From: Propionibacterium sp. | GTDB lineage: Bacteria; Actinomycetota; Actinomycetes; Propionibacteriales; Propionibacteriaceae | Length of the DNA stretch: 10,648 bases | Direction: 5' to 3' | Assembly (NCBI GenBank): GCA_012837465.1 | Contig: DURG01000009.1 | Coordinates: forward strand, 1 to 10,648 | Shown here: piece by piece, positions 1 to 6,379 of the stretch | Numbering within the stretch: the first letter of the stretch is position 1 | Layout: each line of letters begins with the position of its first letter | Notes under the pieces: generated by a model | What the model saw: only the letters and a program-made list of their open reading frames with translations | What the model was told of the DNA's origin: nothing | The model's database searches: none | Translations under genes and position numbers: made by a program

Positions 1-50
1 GCGAGAGCACCGACGGTGGCCATGAGGGACATGCGGGTACGGATGGTCAT
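1..50 (-). CDS. ABC transporter substrate-binding protein, N-terminus only (partial)
   Basis: Only the first 16 codons are inside the window, reading MTIRTRMSLMATVGALA on the minus strand. A GGAGAA ribosome binding site sits six bases before the ATG. The basic start (two Arg) followed by a hydrophobic run looks like the n- and h-region of a secretion signal. The gene lies 88 bp downstream of the permease on the same strand, which is where sugar ABC operons of the CUT2 (ribose/xylose) type usually place the periplasmic-binding lipoprotein. The substrate-binding role is inferred from position and the signal-like start; no part of the binding domain is visible. The 88-bp gap is wider than the other operon junctions, as is common before a binding-protein gene that is expressed more strongly. 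Confidence 0.6.
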   Translation of the reverse strand, partial: MTIRTRMSLMATVGAL

Positions 51-138
51 GGGGTTCTCCTTGTTCGTCGTTGAATGGAAGGGGTCTGGAATGGATGGGT
101 GAACGGAAGGGCCTGGGGCCGTCGGTCGGGCAACGGCA

Positions 139-1155
139 TCACCCACCCGCGGTGTGGCGTTCAGCGACCCTCTGCTGCAGCAGCACGGCGATGACGATGA
201 TCGCGCCCTTGGCCACGGCTTGGGTCGAGGTGTCGAGGTTGTTGAGGGTGAACACGTTGGTGAGTGTGGTGAAGATCAGCACGCCGAGCACGGTGCCGAC
301 GATGGTGCCCCGGCCGCCGCTGAGCAGCGTGCCGCCGATGACCACCGCGGCGATCGCGTCGAGTTCGTAGAGCTGCCCGTGGGTGGAGGTGCCGGTGGTG
401 GTGCGGGCCATGATCATGACCGCGGCGATGCCGCAGGCGACTCCTGCCAGCACGTATAGGAGGGCGGTGTGCCACTTGATGCGGATGCCGGCCAGGCGCG
501 CCGCCTCCGCGTTGCCGCCGACGGCGAGCGTGCGGCGCCCGAAAGTGGTGCGGTTGAGCAGGATCCAGCCGGCCGCCGCGACGAGGGCGAAAATGATCAC
601 GAGCACCGGGATGCCGGCGACGTTGCCGCCGAAGAAGTCGATGAAATCGCGGTTCTGGATGATCTGGGTCTTGCGTTGCGCGATGATCTCGGCCATGCCG
701 CGGGCGGCCGCGAGCATCGCCAGCGTCGCGATGAAGGGCGCCACCCTGCCGAACGCGATGAGTATCCCGTTGATCGCCCCACAGCCCGCGCCGACGGCGA
801 TCGCGGTGAAGACCATGATGATCCAGTGGAAGTCCTCGGCCATGGTCTGGGTGGCCAGCGTCGTGGCCCACACCGTGCTCAACGCGACGATTGCGCCCAC
901 CGACAGATCGATGCCGCCACCCGAGATGACGAAGGTCATGCCGATGCTGACCACGCCGATCACCGAGCCCAGCCGCAGGATGGTGAGCACGTTGTCGATG
1001 CTGAGGAAGCGTTCGCCAGCGGTGGCGAAGCCCACGAGGCACAACAGCAGCAACGCGATGATGAGGCCCATGTTGAGGCCGAAGGCGCTGTTCAGGAAGC
1101 CGCGGATGCCCCCGGCCTTGGGCTCCACGCCCGGATGGTTGGCAGCAGTGCTCAC
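139..1155 (-). CDS. Sugar ABC transporter permease, RbsC/XylH-like (BPD_transp_2 family)
   Basis: This 338-residue integral membrane protein would form the channel of a CUT2-type sugar importer, probably as a homodimer. The sequence has about eight to ten hydrophobic segments and family hallmarks: SGGGIDLSVG at residues 78-87, the cytoplasmic coupling loop AVGGNAEAARLAGI at 211-224 that contacts the ATPase, and YELDAIAAVVIGGTLLSGGRGT at about 263-284. I chose the GTG start at 1155 because its GTGA overlaps the TGA of the ATPase gene by four bases and GGGAG precedes it by seven bases; the open frame extending further upstream lies inside the ATPase gene and is Arg-rich, not membrane-like. The length fits the family (about 310-350). 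The sugar cannot be read from the sequence; ribose, xylose, fructose or galactose are all possible. Confidence 0.93.
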   Translation of the reverse strand: MSTAANHPGVEPKAGGIRGFLNSAFGLNMGLIIALLLLCLVGFATAGERFLSIDNVLTILRLGSVIGVVSIGMTFVISGGGIDLSVGAIVALSTVWATTLATQTMAEDFHWIIMVFTAIAVGAGCGAINGILIAFGRVAPFIATLAMLAAARGMAEIIAQRKTQIIQNRDFIDFFGGNVAGIPVLVIIFALVAAAGWILLNRTTFGRRTLAVGGNAEAARLAGIRIKWHTALLYVLAGVACGIAAVMIMARTTTGTSTHGQLYELDAIAAVVIGGTLLSGGRGTIVGTVLGVLIFTTLTNVFTLNNLDTSTQAVAKGAIIVIAVLLQQRVAERHTAGG

Positions 1156-2681
1156 GCCGCTTCTCCCTTCAAGATGATGTCGAGAACCTTGTGTTCGTCG
1201 AGCTCGTCGGCGGGCCCGTCGTGGAGGACGGCGCCATCGGCGAGGACGAGCACGCGGTCGGAGAGGCCGAGGACCTCGGGGATCTCGCTGGAGACGACGA
1301 CCACGGCGCACCCGTCGTCGCTGAGTTGTTGGATGAGGCCGTAGATCTCGGACCTGGCCCCGACGTCGACGCCGCGGGTGGGTTCATCGAGCAGGAGGAT
1401 GCGGCTGCCGTGCTGCAGCCAGCGCGCCAGCACCACCTTCTGCTGGTTGCCGCCGCTGAGGGTGCGCATCTCGCGTTCGAGGTTGCGGGGCCGCAGTTCG
1501 AGGGAGTCGGCGTGCTGCTGGGAGGATTTCAGCTCCGAGCCGCGGTCGATGAAGCCGACGTTGGCGAACTCGGGAAAGCTGGCGAGCGAGATGTTGTTGG
1601 CCACGGAGTGCCCCAGCACCAGGGCCTGGCTCTTGCGCTCCTCGGGGCAGAGGCCCACGCCGGCCGAGACGGCCGAGGGCACGGAGCCGTTGGCGAGCTT
1701 CTTGCCCTCGACGACGATGGTGCCGGAGTCTGCCCGTCGCGCCCCGAAGATGGTCTCGAGGATCTCGGAGCGGCCCGCGCCGACGAGGCCGGCGATGCCG
1801 ACGACCTCGCCGGGGTGTACCTCAAAGCTGACGTCGTGGAACTCTCCGTCGCGGGAGAGACCCTCGACGGTAAGCATCGGCTCGGCCCGTCTGTCCGGCG
1901 CCTTGCGCGGGGGGAAGGCGTACTCGATGGTGCGGCCGGTCATCAGCTTGATGAGCTCGGTCTTCGGGGTGGACCTCGCATCGAGCCCGGTGGCGACGGT
2001 CTTGCCGTCCTTGAGGATGGTCACCCGGTCACCCACCTCGCGGATCTCCTCGAGGCGGTGCGAGATGTAGATGACGGCCACGCCCGCCGCCGTCAGCTCT
2101 CGCACGACGCTGAACAGCTGATCGACCTCACCCGAATCGAGGACCGCCGACGGTTCGTCCATCACCATCACCTTCACGTCGCGCGAGAGCGCGCGTGCCA
2201 TGCTGACGATCTGCTGGCCGGCCGCAGAGAGTCGGCCGACCTCGATGGTGGGCGAGATGTCGCTGTGCCCGAGTTGGGTCAGGAGCTTCACGGCACGCTC
2301 ACGGGTCGCGCGCCGCTGGGAGAAGCCGAACGAGCTCAGCTCGTGGCCGAGCATGATGTTCTCTGCGACGGTGAGCCCCGGGACGAGGTCGAGCTCCTGG
2401 TACATCGTGGCGACGCCCGCATCCATGGCCGCTTGGGGATGCGCGAATCGGACCGGCCTGCCCTCCCAGACGATCTCCCCCTCGTCCGGCTGGTGCACCC
2501 CTGCCAGCACCTTGATGAGGGTGGACTTGCCGGCGCCGTTCTGGCCGAGCAGGCAGTGCACCTCGCCGGGCCGCACGTCGAGGTCCACGCCCGCCAGCGC
2601 GACCACGCCGGGGAAGCGCTTCACGACGCCGCGCATCTCGAGTAGGGGTGCGGTCTCGGGAGCTCCGCTCTGAGCTGTCAT
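1152..2681 (-). CDS. Sugar ABC transporter ATPase, RbsA/XylG-like, two nucleotide-binding domains
   Basis: This 509-residue protein carries two ABC domains in one chain, as in RbsA, XylG and MglA, and powers the importer. Domain 1 (about 13-250) has Walker A GQNGAGKST at 46-54, the Q-loop Gln95, a degenerate signature LSAAGQQ at 151-157, Walker B VMVMDEP at 171-177 and the switch His208. Domain 2 (about 268-505) has a degenerate Walker A GLVGAGRS at 299-304 region lacking the Lys, a good signature LSGGNQQ at 408-414 and Walker B ILLLDEP at 428-434. A degenerate second Walker A is normal in this family. The ATG at 2681 is the first start of the gene; a weak AGGGTGA lies ten bases upstream. It is the first gene of the operon and overlaps the permease gene by four bases. 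Confidence 0.95.
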   Translation of the reverse strand: MTAQSGAPETAPLLEMRGVVKRFPGVVALAGVDLDVRPGEVHCLLGQNGAGKSTLIKVLAGVHQPDEGEIVWEGRPVRFAHPQAAMDAGVATMYQELDLVPGLTVAENIMLGHELSSFGFSQRRATRERAVKLLTQLGHSDISPTIEVGRLSAAGQQIVSMARALSRDVKVMVMDEPSAVLDSGEVDQLFSVVRELTAAGVAVIYISHRLEEIREVGDRVTILKDGKTVATGLDARSTPKTELIKLMTGRTIEYAFPPRKAPDRRAEPMLTVEGLSRDGEFHDVSFEVHPGEVVGIAGLVGAGRSEILETIFGARRADSGTIVVEGKKLANGSVPSAVSAGVGLCPEERKSQALVLGHSVANNISLASFPEFANVGFIDRGSELKSSQQHADSLELRPRNLEREMRTLSGGNQQKVVLARWLQHGSRILLLDEPTRGVDVGARSEIYGLIQQLSDDGCAVVVVSSEIPEVLGLSDRVLVLADGAVLHDGPADELDEHKVLDIILKGEAA

Positions 2682-2687
2682 GCAACA

Positions 2688-2716
2688 AATGTCACCCTAC
2701 TTCTGCTGGATGTCAA
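2688..2716 (-). promoter_or_regulatory. Candidate promoter of the sugar transporter operon
   Basis: On the minus strand a perfect TTGACA (2716-2711) is followed after 17 bases by GACATT (2693-2688), a three-of-six match to a -10 box. The predicted start of transcription would fall at or within a base or two of the ATPase ATG at 2681, giving a leaderless or nearly leaderless mRNA, which is common in actinobacteria. The -35 box lies only four bases from the AAAGTT dyad, so a bound repressor would block RNA polymerase. The -10 match is weak, so this is tentative. Confidence 0.4.
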
Positions 2717-2719
2717 GCA

Positions 2720-2746
2720 AAAGTTGAACTTTGATGGTTAAAAGTT
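2720..2746. promoter_or_regulatory. Candidate ROK repressor operator: AAAGTT dyad plus third half-site
   Basis: AAAGTT (2720-2725), one spacer base G, and AACTTT (2727-2732) form a perfect 13-bp inverted repeat. A third half-site AAAGTT (2741-2746) lies in the same orientation as the first, offset by 21 bp, which is close to two turns of the helix. The elements sit in the AT-rich stretch of the divergent promoter region between the ROK regulator and the transporter operon. ROK repressors such as NagC, Mlc and XylR bind AT-rich inverted repeats near the genes they control; that this regulator binds here is inferred. Confidence 0.55.
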
Positions 2747-2812
2747 ATGGATTCGGGATCTGGCTTGGGTCTGCAGTTCGTTTTAAGAGGGGGGTGTGGT
2801 TGACTTTCGGAC

Positions 2813-4030
2813 ATGTCTCTGAGGGCAACGCAGCGAACCGCCGACGCGAGCAACGGTTACCAGCCCGGTGCCTCCGCCGTCGACGCCCTGACGCTGCACG
2901 CCCGTGAAGCCCGCGAGGTGCTGTGGGTGATGCTCGACGGACGCACCCGGACCCGCGCCCAACTGACGACCGAGACCGGGCTTGCCCGTTCGACGATCGG
3001 CGCCCAGCTCGACGCATTACTCGAGAGCCAGTTGCTCTCCCCCGTCGGCGAGGCCGCGTCCACCGGTGGGCGCCCGCCCGTGCAGTTCCGCTTCAACCCC
3101 GACGCCCGCGTCGTCCTCGCGGCGGATCTCGGCGCGAGCCACGCCACCCTGGCACTCACCGACCTGGCCGGGCGCGCGATGGGTACAGTGCACGAGCCCA
3201 TCAACATCGCCGACGGGCCGGAGCAGGTGCTCGACTGGGTGCTGGAGCAGGGCCAGCACCTCATTGACGACAGCGGCCGCCGGGCCGACCTGGTCGGCGT
3301 CGGCATCGGCGTACCCGGCCCCGTCGAACACTCGGCCGGCCGGCCGGTGCGTCCCCCGATCATGCCGGGTTGGGACGGCTTCGACATCCCCGCCTACGTG
3401 CAGCGGGGCCTGTCGGTGCCCGTGCTCGTCGACAACGACGTCAACCTGATGGCGCTGGGCGAGCACATCCTCGTCCACCGGAAGGTCGAGCACCTGCTGT
3501 TCATCAAGGTGGCGACGGGCATCGGCTGCGGCATCATCACGGGTGGGCAGTTGCACCGGGGCGCGAAGGGCGCCGCGGGGGACCTCGGCCACGTCTTCAC
3601 GCCATCCGGCGAAGGGGTGCTGTGCCGCTGCGGCAACACCGGGTGCCTGGAGGCAGTGGCCAGCGGCCCCGCCATCGCCGCGCGCCTGCGGGAGAAGGGC
3701 CTCGACGCCCACACCTCGCTGGACATCTTCAAGCTGATCGAGGGCGGCAACATGCTGGCTGCCGCGGAGCTGCGCGAGGCGGGCCGCATGATCGGCGACA
3801 CGCTCGCCGCCTGCGTGAGCCTGCTCAACCCGTCGATCATCGTGCTCGGCGGCGTCCTCAGCCGCGCGGGCGACCACCTGCTGGCCGGCGTCCGGGAGCG
3901 GGTCTACACCCGCTCACTGCCCCTGGCGACGGGCGACCTCCAGATCCTCCCGGCCGGGACGGGACGCAACGCGGCCGTGGCCGGCGCCGCGGTGATGATG
4001 ACCCAGCACGTGCTCGCGGTCACCCGCTGA
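2813..4030 (+). CDS. ROK-family transcriptional regulator (sugar-responsive repressor)
   Basis: The 405-residue protein has an N-terminal winged helix-turn-helix (about 34-92; recognition region near LTTETGLARSTIGAQLDAL) and a C-terminal ROK sugar-kinase-like domain (about 100-400). Visible ROK marks are the phosphate-loop region AADLGASHATLAL (103-115), GVGIGVPGPV (162-171), DNDVN with Asp209 in the catalytic position, and the zinc site formed by His260 with CRCGNTGC (Cys271, Cys273, Cys278). The usual ExGH before the zinc site reads DLGH here, so the sugar-contacting Glu is an Asp (257). The ATG at 2813 has no close Shine-Dalgarno; a purine-rich GAGGGGGG lies about 19 bases upstream, so the transcript may be leaderless or start differently. 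It is divergent from the sugar importer and probably represses it until the sugar or its phosphate binds. The length suits NagC/XylR-type regulators and is too long for a plain glucokinase. Confidence 0.92.
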   Translation: MSLRATQRTADASNGYQPGASAVDALTLHAREAREVLWVMLDGRTRTRAQLTTETGLARSTIGAQLDALLESQLLSPVGEAASTGGRPPVQFRFNPDARVVLAADLGASHATLALTDLAGRAMGTVHEPINIADGPEQVLDWVLEQGQHLIDDSGRRADLVGVGIGVPGPVEHSAGRPVRPPIMPGWDGFDIPAYVQRGLSVPVLVDNDVNLMALGEHILVHRKVEHLLFIKVATGIGCGIITGGQLHRGAKGAAGDLGHVFTPSGEGVLCRCGNTGCLEAVASGPAIAARLREKGLDAHTSLDIFKLIEGGNMLAAAELREAGRMIGDTLAACVSLLNPSIIVLGGVLSRAGDHLLAGVRERVYTRSLPLATGDLQILPAGTGRNAAVAGAAVMMTQHVLAVTR

Positions 4031-4055
4031 GGCTCCCGCGGTGGGCGGATCCTCC

Positions 4056-4208
4056 CTACTGGAACCAGCCGAACATCGTGCAGCCGACGGTGAAGACCAC
4101 CATCGCCACGAAGAGGAGGATCGTCAGGATCGCGCTCTCGGCCTCGCTGGGCTGCTTGTGCTCAGCCTGGTACTTCTCGACGTCGAACTCCTCGACCTCT
4201 GCGTTCAT
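4056..4208 (-). CDS. Small single-pass membrane protein, last gene of the NO reductase operon
   Basis: This 50-residue protein starts with an acidic, charged stretch (1-23, containing EVEEFDVEKYQAEHKQ) and then has one hydrophobic helix (about 24-48) that ends at FGWFQ. One Cys (43) lies inside the helix. Its ATG shares one base with the TGA of the upstream gene (TGATG), and a strong GGGAGG lies six to seven bases before it, so it is very likely translated. I recognise no named family. Tiny single-helix proteins are common as accessory subunits of haem-copper oxidases and related respiratory enzymes; a similar role with the reductase of this operon is inference from position only. Confidence 0.75.
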   Translation of the reverse strand: MNAEVEEFDVEKYQAEHKQPSEAESAILTILLFVAMVVFTVGCTMFGWFQ

Positions 4209-4618
4209 CACACACCTCCCAACCTGCTGAACTCGGACACCAGTGCCACCGCCAGGACGACGAAGACGACGGCCATGAACCCCGTGTACATCCACCGCCG
4301 CGGGTGGTCCGCGCCCCAGAAGCGCTTCAGGCTGACGATGCCGTTGACCACGGCGTAGACGCACAACGCGATGCCGATCGGCGCCGCCACCCAGCCGGCG
4401 AGGCTGAGGATGGGCACCAGGACCGGCACCACCACGTACGTGATCACGCACCGCACGGCGGAGACCACCACGGAGGTGCGGAAGGCGGCGTGCGCGCCTG
4501 CGCTGGACGTGCGGCCCGTCACGCCGAGCAGGCGGCGCATGAAGCGATCGGCCGCCGCGTCGGACCGGAACGCACCCTGCTGGGGCGCGAGGGCCCGGGT
4601 TTCGGAGACGGTGCTCAT
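4208..4618 (-). CDS. Uncharacterised three-TM membrane protein of the NO reductase operon
   Basis: The 136-residue product has a polar N-terminus of about 47 residues and three likely membrane helices (about 48-71, 74-95 and 108-128). A conserved-looking cytoplasmic loop RFWGADHPRRWMYT lies at 99-112 between helices two and three. There are two cysteines (57 and 86) in or at the membrane segments. The ATG at 4618 is inside an ATGA overlap with the preceding gene; a longer frame upstream lies in that gene and has no ribosome site. I cannot name the function. Its place between an SPFH/NOR block and a 50-residue membrane peptide suggests an assembly or accessory role, which is inferred. Confidence 0.8.
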   Translation of the reverse strand: MSTVSETRALAPQQGAFRSDAAADRFMRRLLGVTGRTSSAGAHAAFRTSVVVSAVRCVITYVVVPVLVPILSLAGWVAAPIGIALCVYAVVNGIVSLKRFWGADHPRRWMYTGFMAVVFVVLAVALVSEFSRLGGV

Positions 4619-4917
4619 GGCGTGGCCACCGCCTCGGGGACCTCGCGCGGGTGGTAGTGGCGCCACAGCCGGATGCCGCCGAAGACCGCCAGCGCGACCC
4701 CCAGCCCGCCGATGATGACGCCCACCATGAGGCCGAGGTAGATGGGGCTCATGAACGCGTCGTCCCCGGCGCCCTCCGACATCACCCCGCTCAGGAAGCC
4801 GAACAGGGGCGCGAGGGCGGCGATCGCCACCCCCAGCAGCGTGGCCCAGAAGCCGGGCGCGACGGGCACGAGCCGGACGGGACGGCCGGACTGGAGCGGA
4901 TCGAGATCAGTGGACAT
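4615..4917 (-). CDS. Uncharacterised two-TM membrane protein of the NO reductase operon
   Basis: The 100-residue product has two predicted membrane helices (about 23-45 and 60-84) joined by a short acidic loop (SEGAGDDAF, 48-56), with a basic RLWRHYHPR following the second helix. By the positive-inside rule both ends would face the cytoplasm. It starts six bases... that is, five untranslated bases plus the start, after the SPFH gene stop, with AAGGA about nine bases before the ATG, and it overlaps the next gene by four bases. No cysteines and no recognisable haem or metal ligands. I do not recognise the family. It sits where many stomatin-type genes have an NfeD partner, but it lacks the NfeD OB-fold domain. 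Confidence 0.8.
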   Translation of the reverse strand: MSTDLDPLQSGRPVRLVPVAPGFWATLLGVAIAALAPLFGFLSGVMSEGAGDDAFMSPIYLGLMVGVIIGGLGVALAVFGGIRLWRHYHPREVPEAVATP

Positions 4918-4923
4918 CGGGGA

Positions 4924-5754
4924 TCATCCTTCCGAGGAGCGGTCGACGACGGACAACGGCTTGCGCGGGACGACGGGTTCCTCGTCGTTCCCGGTGAACT
5001 TCTGGACGGCGTTGACGAGCGGGCCGACGATGTCCATCGGAAGCGGGAACACGACGGTGGAGTTCTGGTCCGCGCCCAACTCCAGGAGGGTCTGGAGGTA
5101 GCGCAACTGGAGCGAGGCCGGCGCCTCGCTGAGGGTGAGGGCCGCGTCGCGCAGTTCCTGCGACGCCTGGAGCTCACCGTGGGCGCTGATGACCTTGGCG
5201 CGCCGCTCGCGCTCGGCCTCGGCCTCGCGCGCCATGGCCCGCTGCATCATCTCGGGGATCTCGACGTCCTTGATTTCGACGACGGACGCCTCGACGCCCC
5301 ACTCCTTCGTCTGCGTGGCGATGGAGCGCGCCAGGTCCTCGTTGAGGTCCGCGCGGTGCGCGAGGAGGGTGTCGAGGTCTGCGCGGCCGACGACCGAGCG
5401 CAGCGTGGTCTGGGCGAACTGCGAGGTGGCGATGGCGTGGTTCTCCACGGCCATCACCGAGAGCACGGGATCGGTCACGCGGAACATGACCACGGCGTTG
5501 ACGCGGGCGGTCACGTTGTCGCGGGTGATGACCTCCTGCGGCGGGATGGTGAGCGTGACCGTGCGCAGGTCCACGGGCACCAGCTTGTCGAAGAACGGGA
5601 TGCGGAAGACCAGGCCGGGCCCGAGGGCACCGCGCAGGCGACCGATGCGGAAGGCGACCACCCGTTCGTACTCGCGCACGATGCGCAGCGACGCGAACAG
5701 GAAGGCGACCACCAGCAGCAGCGCGAGGATGATGAGGACGACCTCAGTTGGCAT
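4924..5754 (-). CDS. SPFH/Band 7 (stomatin/slipin-type) membrane scaffold protein
   Basis: This 276-residue protein has one N-terminal membrane helix (4-23), an SPFH domain (about 24-180), a charged coiled-coil stretch rich in Ala, Glu and Arg (about 168-205) and the stomatin-type end LRYLQTLLELGADQNSTVVFPLPMDIV region (217-243). Signature pieces such as LGPGLVFRIPFFDKL (44-58), VDLRT (61-65) and TRDNVTARVNAVV (77-89) are all present. Stomatin-like proteins oligomerise on the inner membrane face and organise membrane microdomains and complexes. I chose the ATG at 5754, not the one at 5778, because GGAG stands eight bases before it. This start lies inside the upstream gene, overlapping it by 11 bp. 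Being embedded in a NO reductase operon suggests that it scaffolds that enzyme or its small partners; this is inference. Confidence 0.93.
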   Translation of the reverse strand: MPTEVVLIILALLLVVAFLFASLRIVREYERVVAFRIGRLRGALGPGLVFRIPFFDKLVPVDLRTVTLTIPPQEVITRDNVTARVNAVVMFRVTDPVLSVMAVENHAIATSQFAQTTLRSVVGRADLDTLLAHRADLNEDLARSIATQTKEWGVEASVVEIKDVEIPEMMQRAMAREAEAERERRAKVISAHGELQASQELRDAALTLSEAPASLQLRYLQTLLELGADQNSTVVFPLPMDIVGPLVNAVQKFTGNDEEPVVPRKPLSVVDRSSEG

Positions 5755-6379
5755 TTTCGGTTCTCCTGTCTGACGCATAGCTGCTGCGCAGGCGGGCGAG
5801 CGCCGCGGCTGCGGCCTCGCGGTCTTCAGCGGTCTGGTCCGCGGTGCGCACGACGGCGCCCATCGGATCGGCGGGGGTGCGCTTCAGGAACGCCCACAGC
5901 GGGATGGCCGCCATGGCGATCAGCACCGTCGCACCGATGGTGAGGACCTGGCTCGGCCAGTGCTCCACCATGAACGTCGACAGCGCCGGCCACAGCACCG
6001 CCAGCACCGTCACGGCGCAGGCGATGCCGCGGTGGAAGCGCGCGGATTCGGAAGCGGGCCACGGGTCGACGTGGCGCCGCATCTCGCGGCCGTCATTGGA
6101 CGTGGTGCACGTGTCCTTCACCGGGCACGAGTTGCACACCAGCGGCAGCCCCCGGTAGCGCATGACCCGGTTCTCCGGGTCGAAGCTGCGCGGGTAGAGC
6201 CACTGGTCCTCCGGGCAGAGCCACGCGTCGTGGTTCTCGTGGTAGACGAACCCGCCGCTGCGGTCCTGCTGCATCCGGCTGTTGGCGCGCCGGGCCATCT
6301 GGTCGATGGCGTAGGCGATCCCCAGCAGCACCAGCCCGTAGCCGGCGCCCAGCCAGGCGGCGAGTTCGATGTCGATCAC
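5744..6379 (-). CDS. Membrane protein with a transposase-like four-cysteine cluster, NO reductase operon
   Basis: The 211-residue product has a first membrane helix (about 5-26), a polar segment of about 90 residues, and two more helices (about 117-137 and 143-165), followed by a cytoplasmic-looking charged tail. The polar segment holds Cys55 (in CPEDQWLYP) and the cluster CNSCPVKDTC (Cys82, Cys85, Cys91) followed by TTSNDGREMRR. The pattern C-x26-C-x2-C-x5-C with CP, K and CT resembles the zinc-binding region of IS1182-type DDE transposases, but no DDE catalytic domain exists here. A bound zinc or Fe-S cluster is possible. The GTG start at 6379 overlaps the reductase stop by four bases (GTGA), with GAGG seven bases before it. 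The C-terminus contains YASDRR (201-206), also found in the reductase tail. Function unknown; it may assist assembly or sense NO at the cysteines (speculative). Confidence 0.85.
   Translation of the reverse strand: MIDIELAAWLGAGYGLVLLGIAYAIDQMARRANSRMQQDRSGGFVYHENHDAWLCPEDQWLYPRSFDPENRVMRYRGLPLVCNSCPVKDTCTTSNDGREMRRHVDPWPASESARFHRGIACAVTVLAVLWPALSTFMVEHWPSQVLTIGATVLIAMAAIPLWAFLKRTPADPMGAVVRTADQTAEDREAAAAALARLRSSYASDRRTENAN
5758..5768 (-). promoter_or_regulatory. Ribosome binding site of the SPFH gene, written in AGG-AGA codons of the upstream gene
   Basis: The Arg205-Arg206 codons of the upstream membrane protein are AGG AGA, unusual in this GC-rich DNA where Arg is otherwise nearly always CGN. 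On the mRNA they form AGGAGA, placed about eight bases before the SPFH ATG at 5754. The site decides the start of the SPFH protein and couples the two genes. Confidence 0.7.

Noticed and set aside
139..1311. Longer permease starting inside the ATPase gene.
   Set aside because: The 52 extra residues are Arg/Pro-rich shadow of the ATPase; the GTG at 1155 has a ribosome site and a classic GTGA junction.
1191..2645. Long plus-strand open frame opposite the ABC ATPase gene.
   Set aside because: It mirrors the codon periodicity of a gene with strong family motifs, is rich in Asp, Glu, Gly, His and Ala without domains, and has no ribosome site; a typical GC-rich shadow.
2813..4030. ROK protein as a glucokinase.
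   Set aside because: The N-terminal winged helix-turn-helix and its position divergent from a transporter indicate a regulator.
4036..4048. CCGC-GGTGG-GCGG stem as a terminator between the convergent genes.
   Set aside because: Only four base pairs and no T-run on either strand.
4651..5943. Plus-strand open frame of about 430 codons across the SPFH region.
   Set aside because: It spans several real minus-strand genes and their junctions and has shadow-type composition.
5873..6379. The cysteine-cluster gene as a remnant of an IS1182 transposase.
   Set aside because: The frame is intact, has three membrane helices, a proper start and tight operon overlaps on both sides, and no inverted repeats or DDE residues are present.
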